Below are positions 52,035 through 63,439 of a stretch of DNA of 64,000 nucleotides, in pieces. Under the pieces are notes generated by a model, which worked only from the letters and a program-made list of their open reading frames with translations, was not told the origin of the DNA and did not search any database. Each line of letters begins with the position of its first letter. The first letter of the stretch is position 1. Made by a program: the position numbers and the translations under genes. The stretch comes from Chrysomallon squamiferum (lineage: Eukaryota; Mollusca; Gastropoda; Neomphalida; Peltospiridae), in assembly GCA_012295275.1 (NCBI GenBank), contig CM022665.1:45161595-45225594 (forward strand), in the 5' to 3' direction.

Positions 52035-52275
52035 AGAATCCAGACAATCTACATCATCTCCAGACAGTCTACACCAGAATCCAGACAATCTACATCATCT
52101 CCAGACAGTCTACACAAAACTCCATACAAACCAATTCTCCTCCCATATCAATTTCCTATATCTATCTCCCTATTTCCCCCACACCTGTCTGCAATCTACA
52201 TGTCTCTCCAGACAGTCCACACCTGTATTAAACAGTCTACATCAGTCTACATCAGTCTACATCAGTCTCTAAAAA
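52035..52275. repeat. CAGACAGTCTACA-type minisatellite
   Basis: Two copies of a 41-bp unit (CCAGACAATCTACATCATCT, CCAGACAGTCTACACCAGAAT) occur at about 52040-52121. They are followed after a C-rich spacer by a shorter repeat, AGTCTACATC, about four times at 52230-52267. The tract is notably C-rich compared with its surroundings. Confidence 0.8.
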
Positions 52276-54384
52276 ATCTACATCAGACGAGTAACAATCA
52301 ACACCAGAATCCATCAAACTTAATTAATCCTCAACCCATATCAGTCTTCTGGCAGAAGTTTCAAAATAAAACCACAAAAAGACAATAATTTACAAAAAAA
52401 AGACCAAGACTTTTTTTAAAAATAATTGCGTTACATTAGCTATAAAAAAATAAAAAAAATATTTTTAACATAGTAAAATATAAAAAAAATATATAAGATA
52501 TTAAAAAATAAAACTTCCAAATTTCAAATGAAAATGTTCGTTCACAGTTTGTGTGTATAAAATAAGTATTCTCTGTGTGTTATTTAAAGTATATCGACAC
52601 TGATGCAGTGACAAATGGAAGATTAACTCTCTCGACTGTTTCCATAGCGAAAAAAATATACATACTGATAAAAAAACATTAAAAAAAATTGTAACACATT
52701 TTAAATATTTTTACATGTTATTTATCAGAAATAAAATGGGTCTGTATTAATTTAGTTAAATTATAATATTTATCATTTGTTTTTTTAATTTATATTTTTA
52801 TTTTATTTTATTTTATTTTTTTATTAAATTTTCATGATGCATTTCTTTCTTACCTTTATAATATTTTTTTTTTAAACATTTTTTGTTTTTTTTGTGTTGA
52901 TTCTCAGAAATGTGAGAAAAAACTACTGGATAAACATATTTAATGTATGAATGATTTACTTATTAATGATAATAATAAAACAAGCAAAAATGAGCAAAAA
53001 ATTTCAAACATTCCTTATTTACCATTCTCTGAGGGGTTTTTCTATATCTATGTACATAAAAAAAATTAAAATTAAAAAAAAAAAAAAAAAAAAAAATCAT
53101 GGCTGTAAAAACACAAACAAAGGAACAGATATCCTAAATCTTAATAGGATTCCTACTTTACCAACATACTTTATGATTAGCAAAGACTAACTATGAAAAT
53201 ACAAACATGGCACATGGCATAAATCTCAAAACGGTTGCTGTTTTACTATCATGCTTTATCGTTAACAAAGATTGGATTGTAGTAGAAAAAATAAATTTAC
53301 ATGGAAATACGCAAAATATTTTTTACAGTTTTATCCAACTGTTGTATCGTAATTAATAAAAATGTAAAGAAAAGTGAAACACTTTGGAATAACACTTCAC
53401 GTTGTGATTCATCACATTCTTGTATTTTCTTACTTGCTTATTTGTAAAGCCTGCTCAGGAATAATGGAATGTTTTGTTAATTGTGGTTTCTTTTCTATTA
53501 TTATTATTCTCTTTTAAATAAAACAAAAATAAATAAATAAAATAAAATATTAAATGCAGACTACATAGATAATTTTTTATCTTTTAATCATTATTTTCTT
53601 TCTTTTTTTTTTTTTTTTTTTTAGAAAGAGAGTGGATAAATAACACAATAAAAAAAAAAATTAATAATAATAATAATTTGAGTTTCAACATTTGTTTGTC
53701 TATAAAATTAAAGGTAAATTATCTTTTTTCTAATTTTTTTTATTTTTTTAAATTTTTTTTTATTATTATTATTATTTTTTTTTTAGTTTGTCTTGATCAT
53801 CAAAGTTCCAAACAGGTCATGAGTCATTTTTGGATAACACTGTTTATGTTCACTTGGCTTTTAATGAAGTAGGAAAATGAAATTAATTTTGGAATGATTA
53901 ATGAGTACCTGCTCATCAGTTGTAACAGTTTATAAAATAACTGTTTTAGTATACATTTCGTAGTCAGTGAGCATAAAGGGACTAAAACAAAATATTATTT
54001 TTATTAAGAAACATATTTGGAAGACATGGAATTATTGTGTGAGAAGGGAAAAGTTGAGAGGGTTCTGTCTCATTTTTCTTTTCTTTTTTCTTCTCTTTAT
54101 AAATCAGTAGGATTCAGAGTTTTGGGGGGGGGGTAATCTTCTTCTTCTTCTTTATAAAGATTCAGTTAAGCAACAGTTGTTATAACTTATTTTGTTTGGG
54201 TTAGAGTAGGTATGTATTTCTAAGACAAAATATTTATTAATTCTACTAATTAATGAAATAACTAATTTAAAAAAAACAAAAATTAATTTCTCTCAAAAAT
54301 ATGAAAATAAATTGTAAATAATGACACAAGGACGTGACGTTTAAAAAGAAAATAATTTAAAACAAACAAATAAAAAAATAAATA

Positions 54385-54419
<35 letters not shown>

Positions 54420-54885
54420 TAATGAAACAATAATAATAATAATAATTATTATTATTATTATTAGCAGACGTAGAGAAGCAGCTGATGAAGAAATTATTAT
54501 TATAATAATCTTAATAAAATATCATATCTTTTTTTCTGAAATTCAACCTCTTTTTCACTATTTAAAAAAAAAAAAACATAAATAAAAAAAATAAAAATAA
54601 TTAAAAAAAGGAACAGTAGTAGTAGTAGTAGTAGTAGTTGTAGTAGTAATAATAATAATAATGTTTTTTTTATGAAACATGCATAGAAATTAAGAGACAG
54701 GTAAGACTATACAGGTATACAAAAACATGCTAGGTGCTGGGGAGTATATTCTTTCTAAGATATGAAACAAAATATTTTATGAAAATATAATAAGCAAACA
54801 GTGCATTTTAAAAATAATATATAATGGATGTGTTTAAACTGTGCACGAATTCTTGAACAAAAATTGTAATAGTATTATAGTAATG

Positions 54886-54971
54886 GTGACAGTAGTTTTA
54901 ATAATAAAAATAATAATAATAATAGAAATAATAATAATAATAATAATAGAAATAATAATAATAATAATAGA

Positions 54972-55002
<31 letters not shown>

Positions 55003-55050
55003 GAAATAATAACAATAATAATAATAATAATAATTATATAATAATAATTT
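54886..55050. repeat. (AAT)n microsatellite with GAA interruptions
   Basis: AAT runs interrupted every 20-30 bases by AGAAATAAT. The Ile-rich 66-codon frame across it is an artefact. Confidence 0.9.
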
Positions 55051-55738
55051 TTAGCATTAAAACACTCACATCATACAATTTTTTGAAAAACCCCACACTG
55101 CCAACATTATTAACTTTTGTTTGCTAAAGCTGATATTTAAAAATAATCACATTTACTGATGAATGTCTGAAAGTTTACACTGCTAACTGAACACAATGAA
55201 ACAAGTTTCAGACAAGATGGAACCTGCTGTTACTGATAAACATTCATCTGCTTTCTGTCTTCAACAAGACCAATCAGAAACCAGTTTGAGATCATGTGAT
55301 CATTTCCTCCCCAATAACATTACTGATGTTATATTGAATTTACATAGCAAAAGGTATTTTTTTTTTTTTTATTTACTATGCACAGATTATACAGATTTAT
55401 GTTTTCAATCTTGTTTGCAAACAAAAGTATAATAGTACTGACATGGCATTATTCTTCAATGTAATCCAAACAAAAAAAACAAAAAAAAACAAAAAGCAGC
55501 CAACTTTCAAAACGAAGGGAGATAACTCCAAATCATTATAGCACTAAACCATCTTTCCCATTATTAAAAATAAAACACAAACAGAACCTGTGACACACTC
55601 CATAGCATTACGTCTTTAGGTGAGTGTGTGAAAATGTTGATTTTTGTTGTTCTTATTTTTTTACTTTTTTATATATATATATTCTTCTTTTTTTTTTAAA
55701 GCGCCCTTGATTTAAAATAGCTGCATTCTGATGACAAA

Positions 55739-55770
<32 letters not shown>

Positions 55771-55789
55771 CTTCTTAGTCTGATTCACA

Positions 55790-56849
55790 TCATAGAATAA
55801 AACAGCGCATCTTCTTTTTCTTTGGAGATGGCTTCACTGGTGGCCTTTCCTCCAACTGGAATTTTCTGAAAAAAAAAATTAAAATAACAAAACTGAATGT
55901 TCAGTGTTTCCATACACACACACACACACATCTCTATTATTTCTACTACTAATACTACTGCTGTTATTGCTGCCAACTTTACTATTACCACATTAACTAT
56001 TCCTATATGTAAATACATATTTAAACAGTTGATATTTATATTAATTGAAAATTAAATATTAAGCTGTATCGTAACTGGGCATTTATGATGTGAGTGATCT
56101 TTTTTTCTAGAAACCTAGCTGCAACCGAAATCAATGGTTTCTGAAATGTGCCTGGTTGGGATACACCATTAGTCATGCTATTTCTCTACAATGATGGCAC
56201 GAGACAGGAATTCCATTAGCTAGTTATTCATTTATTACACAGTGATAACAGATTCTTTTAACAGAAAATATCCACAAAACTAAAAAACAGAAATTAACTC
56301 ATTTAATAATTAAATTGTCGAGGTGTTGATTACAACAGTAAATAGCATAAAAAAAGAAACCAAAGTGAAATGATCCAGTAACTGGTTGGAATGGGAAATT
56401 ACATTAAATAAAAGTTTGCCATGTTCCTTGTTATTAATGCTACAGTGACTTTGTTACATTCTGCTTCTAAACGGATCTGAAGAAATTATAAAAACAATTT
56501 TAAATTTTAAACTAATTAAAAAATAAAATACCTGATTATTCGCACCAGCTCGTAGAATGCCTGATCAACATTAGTTCTATTTTTGGCACTTGCTTCCACC
56601 AGCTTTATTTTTAATCTTCTCGCCAATTCAAGGCCTGCTTCCTGACTCACCTAAATAAAACAAAACAATGTTAAAACAGATCATTTATATACTTTTAAAA
56701 AATTTAAAAATATGTCAAATGTTTCTTACAGAATTTTGGTCTCGCCTGAATAATGTAATTTCTGTAAATATAATTCAAAATAAATACTTTTTGAAACTCA
56801 AAATATGTTAGAGGATGTTTAACAATCTTACATCTCTTTATTATTATTA

Positions 56850-56917
<68 letters not shown>

Positions 56918-57201
56918 TTTATTATTTTTATTTTCATTATTTTACTACTACCACTGCTACTGTTATTATTTACATTGTTATTATTACCTTTATTTTTATC
57001 ATTATCATTATTACTACTACAGACAGATGTATTAATGTATGTATGTGTGTCTGTATGTATGTATGTATGTATTTTAAGTATCTATTTTTTATTATTGTTG
57101 TTATCTTCATCATACTTAATATCAATTACTACCAATAACATCATCAGCATCATCATCATTATCATTACTACTATTACTACTTCTACCACTACTGCTGCTA
57201 C

Positions 57202-57245
<44 letters not shown>

Positions 57246-58000
57246 CTCTCTGGTGTTCTAAGTCAGACTTGTTGGCCACTAAAACCATAGGAAACTCGTC
57301 CCTGTCTTTCACACGTAAAATCTGTCTGTGGAACTTGTAGATTTCATCAAAACTGAAAAAAAAAACACCAAAAACAATATATATTTACTTATGTGATTTT
57401 GTCAATCTCATTAAAATTAAGCTGATAAAAAAGAAGAAGAAGTAATTAATTATTTCTTGTAAGTACGTGTATTTTAAAAGTGCCTATATTTATGTTTTTC
57501 AATACTTCAAAATATTTTTTTTTTTTTTTTTTAGAAAACCAATCTTTAATAACAATAAAGTATAATAATGTAATAAACTGCACCACAATACACAAAGGCT
57601 GTTACATTTATTTCTGTGATGTCAATTTGTTTTTTGCAATGTTAAAACATTTTGTAATCTACAGTTGATTTTAAAATTAATTTTTTGAAATCGGTAGTAA
57701 ATATTTTAATCTAATCTTGAAAGTCTGTTGATTTTTTTTTTTTTTTTTTTTTTGTTGAAGGGGTTGTTGTTTATTGGACTGCTGACTTAAAAACATAATT
57801 ATATTCAGGTAATTCACACCTGTATCATGAATGCAATATTTACCTGCTCTGGTCAGTCACTGAGTAGGCCAGCAAAAATCCTTCACCTGACCTCATGTAC
57901 TGTTCTCTCATAGCACTGAATTCTTCCTGTCCGGCAGTGTCCAAGACTGAAATAGTAATAATAATAACAATAATAATAATAATAGTAGTAGTAGAAGTAG

Positions 58001-58032
<32 letters not shown>

Positions 58033-61000
58033 ATAAAAGTAGTAGTAGTAGTAGTAATAATAAATAACAATAACAATAACAATAACAATAATAATAAAAG
58101 TAGTAGTAGTAGTAGTAATAATAACAGTAATAATAATAATAATAAAATTAGTAGTAGTAGTAGTAATAATAACAATAATAATAATAAAAGTAATAATAAT
58201 GATAATAATAATAATAATTCTAGAAACAAGATGTGTAACAATAAAACAAAAGTAAATAAATAAATAAATAAATAAATATGAATATATATTTAATAATAAA
58301 TAATAAAATATGATTAATAATGATAGTAATAACAACAGCAATGAAAATAATAATAAAGTATAGTAATATATTTTCATACTATTAGTTGAATATAAGACAA
58401 ATAGCTCTCTGAAAGAACATGATTCTGCTTGACAAAATCAGGTATTTGTGAATTTTAAAATTTTCAACAAGAATAATAATCATCATATCTAATAATAATA
58501 AAAATAATAAAAACAACATTTGAAAATTAGTAATGTTTTGTCACACCACCATTAATACTAATACTACTACTACTAATAATAATAATAATAATTGTTTTAA
58601 AACATAATTATTTACTCCAAATCACAATTAGTTATCCTGGGCATTTTCAGAGAACTTTTCAAAAAATGATCTCCAGTTTTGACAGTCTCTTAAAGGTTTG
58701 CCATATCTCATCTACATTTTGTTGACAATAATTAGGATCATAGGATATTAAATAAAGAAAACTATATATTTGTTTACAAAATTTAATACACTAGGATATT
58801 GAATAAATAAAACTCCTGTACATTGTTTACAATAATTCAAATTATTAAATAAAGAAATAAATAAATATTAAATAAAGAAAACTCCTCTACATTTTGTCTA
58901 CAGTAATTAAAAAACACTAGCATATTAAATAAAGAAAACTCCTATATATTTGTCTACAGTAATTAAAACACTAGCATATTAAATAAAGAAAACTCCTCTA
59001 CATTTTGTCTACAGAAATTAAAACACTAGCATATTAAATAAAGAAAACTCCTATATATTTGTCTACAGTAATTAAAACACTAGCATATTAAATAAAGAAA
59101 ACTGCTGTATATTTGTTTACAATAATACAGATACTGGGATATTAAATAAAGAAAACTCCTATATATTTGTTTACAATAATTAAGATACTTGGATATTAAA
59201 TAAAGAAAACTGCTGTATATTTGTTTACAATAATACAGATACTGGGATATTAAATAAAGAAAACTCCTATATATTTGTTTACAATAATTAAGATACTTGG
59301 ATATTAAATAAAGAAAACTCCTGTATATTTGTTTACAATAATAAAGATACTGGGATATTAAATAAAGAAAACTGCTGTATATTTGTTTACAATAATACAG
59401 ATACTGGGATATTAAATAAAGAAAACTCCTGTATATTTGTTTACAATAATACAGATACTGGGATATTAAATAAAGAAAACTCTTATATATTTGTTTACAA
59501 TAATACAGATACTGGGATATTAAATAAAGAAAACTCCTGTATATTTGTTTACAATAATACAGATACTGGGATATTAAATAAAGAAAACTCCTGTATATTT
59601 GTTTACAATAATACAGATACTGGGATATTAAATAAAGAAAACTCCTGTATATTTGTTTACAATAATACAGATACTGGGATATTAAATAAAGAAAACTCCT
59701 GTATATTTGTTTACAATAATAAAGATACTGGGATATTAAATAAAGATAACTGCTATATATTTGTTTACAATAATACAGATACTGGGATATTAAATAAAGA
59801 AAACTCCTGTATATTTGTTTACAATAATAAAGATACTGGGATATTATATAAAGATAACTGCTATATATTGGTTTACAATAATAGAGATACTGGGATATTA
59901 AATAAAGAAAACTTACTATCCAGCCTGGCCACAATGTCGTCAATGACGCACTGTTTTGTATAAGAATCCTCAATTGTTGGGTCATAATCTGTGACAAAAT
60001 ATGACTGAAAAAAAAAAAGCCGCAAAGAAACAACAACATTATTTAATGTATATTTAATGATTAATTCTGGCTGTATTGTCATTACAACCATCATTATCAA
60101 ACACAGAATCAGAAATTCTGTGATAAAAATACAACTACAAAAACAAACAAAAATAAATATAACCATTATTTAATGTATGTTTAATTATTAATTCTGGCTG
60201 TATTACTATTAGAACCAACATTATCAAAAGTAGAATCAGAAATTCATAGATAAAATATGACTGTAAAACAACAACAACAACAACAACCACAACAAAAACA
60301 ACAAAACACTATTCTTTAATGTATATTTAATTATTAATTCTGGCTGTATTACCGTTAGAACCACCATTACCAAAAGTAGAATCAGAAATTCTGTAAAAGC
60401 AAGTTTCTATTACTGCAATGGCTGTAACTTACAAGATGTAGCAAGTGTTAAATTATTATATTAGTACTGCTACAACAACAGTAACAACAACTGCTACTCT
60501 TCTGCTACAACAATCAGCTTATACTGATGTTACTACCAATATTTCTACTAAACCTGCTACTACTACTACTACAACTTTTATTACTCCTTCTACAGGTACT
60601 GCCACTACCACAACAACTAGTATTACCACTACCATTTCTACTATTATCACTACCACTACTACTACTACTGCTGCCTCTATCACTACTACTATTACCCACT
60701 AATACTATTTTTATAACTATCATCCACTATTACTATTACTATTACAACAACTATTTTGCTGTTAACTAAAACTAGTAACTAAAACCAGTACTTCTGTTTC
60801 TGCTGCTTAATGGAGGCAGTCATTACTGGAAGGATTTTGTTACAACAGCATTTAAAATATAAATGTTTATCAAATACTAATAATAAATATTACAATAATA
60901 AATGTCATTGTTTAATCATGATAAGTATCGGTGCATGTGAAGGGCATGCATGTATTTATGTGTGTAATGTAAAGAATGTGCACTTACAAATGAACAAAAA

Positions 61001-61796
61001 ATAATGATGTGTTGTATGCATGTCTGACTGTGCTATAAAAAGATTTTATCTTTAAATGTAAATAAATAACAATAAATATACAGTTGTTTTGCCAAGGCAA
61101 TCTTTTTGGGGAGATTATGTGACAATAAAATACAGTTCACCTGATACTAGGAAGTTACAAAGATTCATAAAACAGTTACATTTAAAATTACAGCCTTTGT
61201 ATCCTTTTCTTCTCAATTATTGTTATTTTGTGCACCTGCTACATATGTGTGTATGTGTTTGTGTGTGTGTATTCAATTCTACACGTGTTCAAAATTTGTT
61301 ACAAGACATATAATAATTATTATTATTAGGTTTACATTTTTTGTTTTTATCTAAATTTCTATTTAAAAAATTCATAAATAAAACTTCTCTGATTAAGACG
61401 ATTATGATTTTTTTTTTTTTAAACTTTCAGTTAAGTTAGTGCAGAAATTAACAATAAACACTGTGCACAAGACCATACTTTGTCAGATATATTTATATAT
61501 ATTTAAATGCTTAACCTATTGTCATAAGAGTTGCTCACAACTAGAACTAATTTATATCACTGCATTTTGACATAACATTCCAGATGCTTGGGTAAATTTT
61601 CAAACAGGACAAGCTGACTAGCCCTTGTCATGGTTTAACAGGCTGGGATTGGTATTACATATTAATGTTGTTGTTGTTTTTTTCATTACAGTATATGTAA
61701 TAATATAGTTATAACATGTTTTGTAAATACATACACACACATAATAATAATAACTATGATTAAATAAATAATACTGTTTACTTTATAATATAAAAT

Positions 61797-61832
<36 letters not shown>

Positions 61833-62159
61833 ATTTGGTTAAACTTAAAGTTACTTATTTTCAAACATTTCTGACTGACTCTTTTCTAGAACATTTTTCA
61901 TACATTGTAATGCAAAAAATCTTGACCTGAAAAGGAACTTTGTAAGATAGTAGTGCTTCGTGGTAACAATAACAACGACTAGAAGTAGGTGACCGAATTA
62001 CTTGCAATGTAGCAATTCTGCAACAGAGGGTGCGACTAAGGAGGAGGGAGTTACCTGAATAAACTGAATGGTTAAGGCACTTTTTCCAACACCACCTCCC
62101 CCAACCACTACCAGCTTGTAGCTCTGGCTGTGACTTCCCGAATCCTGATTCCGGGACAT
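55790..62159 (-). CDS. RRAS2: R-Ras/Ras2-type small GTPase
   Basis: A membrane-anchored GTP switch of the R-Ras subfamily (vertebrate RRAS/RRAS2, fly Ras64B), which acts in adhesion, PI3K and related signalling. Six coding exons: 62055-62159, 59917-60004, 57844-57946, 57244-57352, 56532-56650, 55790-55865; 600 bases, phases consistent, 199 residues. The start [20 protein letters not shown] gives a short N-terminal extension before the P-loop GGGGVGKS (20-27). The R-Ras/M-Ras-type switch I is [13 protein letters not shown] (41-53). Switch II includes [20 protein letters not shown] (66-85), followed by base-recognition motifs NKSD (126-129) and EASAK (154-158). The tail has a polybasic KKKKMR and ends CFIL, a CAAX box whose final Leu predicts geranylgeranylation. 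Glycine and glutamine switch residues are the wild-type ones, so a normal cycling GTPase is expected. RRAS2-like is favoured over RRAS and M-Ras by the [14 protein letters not shown] and [10 protein letters not shown] segments, but in an invertebrate a single gene may represent the group. It converges with COPB1. Confidence 0.95.
56837..56914. repeat. (TTA)n microsatellite
   Basis: About 25 near-perfect TTA units in an R-Ras intron. Confidence 0.95.
57201..57243. repeat. (TTA)n abutting an R-Ras donor
   Basis: On the gene strand the intron after exon 57244-57352 begins GTAATAATAATAATA, so the microsatellite forms the donor itself from position +1 onward. Further ATC/ACT triplets extend upstream to about 57130. 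Confidence 0.9.
57953..58275. repeat. AAT/GTA/AAC triplet array beside an R-Ras acceptor
   Basis: Alternating (AAT)n, (GTA)n and (AAC)n blocks, partly in higher-order units of about 60-70 bp, followed by (TAAA)n. The array begins about 7 bases from the start of exon 57844-57946. Confidence 0.9.
58740..59916. repeat. 54-bp minisatellite abutting the R-Ras exon 2 donor
   Basis: The unit is ATATTTGTTTACAATAATAC, AGATACTGGGATATTAAATA, AAGAAAACTCCTGT (54 bp). About 15 closely related copies fill 59105-59910, and several shortened, diverged copies (TTTGTCTACAGTAATT variants) extend back to about 58740. The last copy merges into the exon 2 donor at 59916. A 319-codon frame made of an 18-residue repeat is an artefact. 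Confidence 0.95.
59984..60400. repeat. Threefold duplication including the R-Ras exon 2 acceptor
   Basis: A block of about 125-145 bp is present three times. It contains TTTAATGTATATTTAAT, AATTCTGGCTGTATT, ACCATCATTATCAAA and AGAATCAGAAATTC. The first copy includes the true acceptor side of R-Ras exon 2; the second and third carry decayed versions of that boundary (for example ATAAAATATGACTG near 60252). Confidence 0.85.
60445..60760. repeat. Degenerate (ACT)n/(ACA)n array
   Basis: Triplet array of ACT, ACC and ACA in the first R-Ras intron. It gives Thr-, Leu- or Ser-rich frames in different phases, none with coding support. Confidence 0.9.
61800..61830. repeat. Poly-A run
   Basis: About 31 consecutive A residues in the first R-Ras intron. 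No flanking target-site duplication or retroelement body was recognised. Confidence 0.9.
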
Positions 62160-62294
62160 CCTGAGGCACCCTCCCTTCCCTGATTATGTTTAGCCCCCTC
62201 AATGTTTGGGCTCCTCTGAAGCTTGTTGTTGTTTTTCTCCTCCGACACTACTTTTTGATGAAGCGAAGCAGATTAATCATCGCGACCACTTAAC

Positions 62295-62302
62295 CCGGAA
62301 GT
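62295..62302 (+). promoter_or_regulatory. ETS/GABP-type motif CCGGAAGT upstream of the R-Ras start
   Basis: CCGGAAGT lies about 136 bases upstream of the R-Ras start codon, in a less A+T-rich patch (62030-62310). This fits a TATA-less housekeeping-type promoter. Motif evidence only. Confidence 0.4.
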
Positions 62303-63439
62303 ATTTTTTTTTTTTTTTTTTTTTACGTTATAGTTTCTGTTTCGTAGAGAACCAACAAAAATTTAAAGAAAACGCTAACAGCGCAAAAAAAAAAAAAAAA
62401 AAAGATTTTTAAATATATATTTGCTTTATTTACTTAAACTAACGAAACCATTATTACTGTTCCTATTTTATAGAAAAGAAAAATTAAAGATACATAAAAT
62501 AAAGGCTAGTCTTCTAAAGGTCAGTTTAAAGTTACTTTCAACCTAATTATCTATTTACATATTAAAATACACAAAACAAATAAATATTCGTTATGTTAAA
62601 ACAGTTAATTATTTATCTGTTCCGTCATGCATATCTGATAATAAAGAAATATAGTCTAATTTTAACACCTTTCTTTTATTTTATTTTATTTTTTTTTTGT
62701 TTGTTTCTTCTTTCTTCTTTATTTATTTAGTTAGTTATTCATTGTCTGTCAGGTTAGTAAATAAATAATTAAATATTCCTCAGCGCTCGGATGAAAGATA
62801 CACAAAGTAAATTAGATTTTTGATTCAGAACAATTAGTTATACGAGATTCTTTTTCTTTTTTTCTACTACCTAACCTATTTAATTATAACTCATATATTT
62901 TAATGGTTTTGGGTTTTTTGTGTGTGTGTGTGTGTTTTTTTTTTATGATAAATATTATTTAATATTTTCCCTTTTGAATTCCATATTTTTCTTCTTGTTT
63001 TGAGGATGAATAAGAATGTTTAGTTTGTAATGGTAATGAATAGGTTTTGAGAGCATTGACTTTGTTTTGATTTTTGAAATAAAAAAACAGAAACAGAATT
63101 AATTTTATATTGCTTTTAATGTTGAAAACTTTACTACCATTTATATTTATTTATTTTATTTAATATTGTATTTTATTTATTTATTTATTTATTTATTTCT
63201 GTTTATAATTAAACACATCTTGAAATTATTTTAACGCAATCATTTATATATATTGTAATTACAGTCATCAAGTCCGATAATCGTAGCCAATGAAATTTTA
63301 AACCTCAATAGCAATAAATGGAACCAGTCTATGAAACAGAATAAAGCGTAATACATTACAAAAGGCTAGTGTCTTGATAAACTAAATTTGATTGGTCCGT
63401 TTGTGACTGGCGCAGAATTTCGTTTGAATTAAGGGAAAT
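62303..63439. other. Region between R-Ras and the possible right-edge gene
   Basis: Nothing coding was recognised. It holds T runs, (GT)n near 62920-62934 and (TTTA)n near 63173-63198. CCAAT-type motifs at about 63281 (CCAAT) and 63391 (ATTGG), followed by less A+T-rich DNA, could mark a promoter for a plus-strand gene. Confidence 0.4.

Larger units (their letters stand above)
48056..55789. other. 3'-flanking region between convergent COPB1 and R-Ras genes
   Basis: No coding exon was recognised. The region lies between the 3' ends of two converging genes and could contain long 3' untranslated regions of either, which the sequence alone cannot show. It holds T/A homopolymers, (AT)n near 49245-49262, (AAT)n near 54388-54415 and 54900-55035, (GTA)n near 54615-54650, and the duplications listed separately. 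The 60-95 codon frames are low in complexity or unrecognised. Confidence 0.55.

Noticed and set aside
58740-59916. CRISPR-like array
   Set aside because: The tandem units are contiguous with no unique spacers, in a eukaryotic intron. The same applies to the 58-bp array at 37.1-37.6 kb.
59080-60039. 319-codon minus-strand frame with an 18-residue Tyr/Leu/Ser repeat
   Set aside because: It is the translation of the 54-bp minisatellite, whose unit is divisible by three. It reads in the wrong frame across R-Ras exon 2 and has no domain or splice support.
61800-61830. Processed-pseudogene or retroelement tail
   Set aside because: The poly-A run has no recognisable element body on either side and no target-site duplication; long homopolymers are common in this window.
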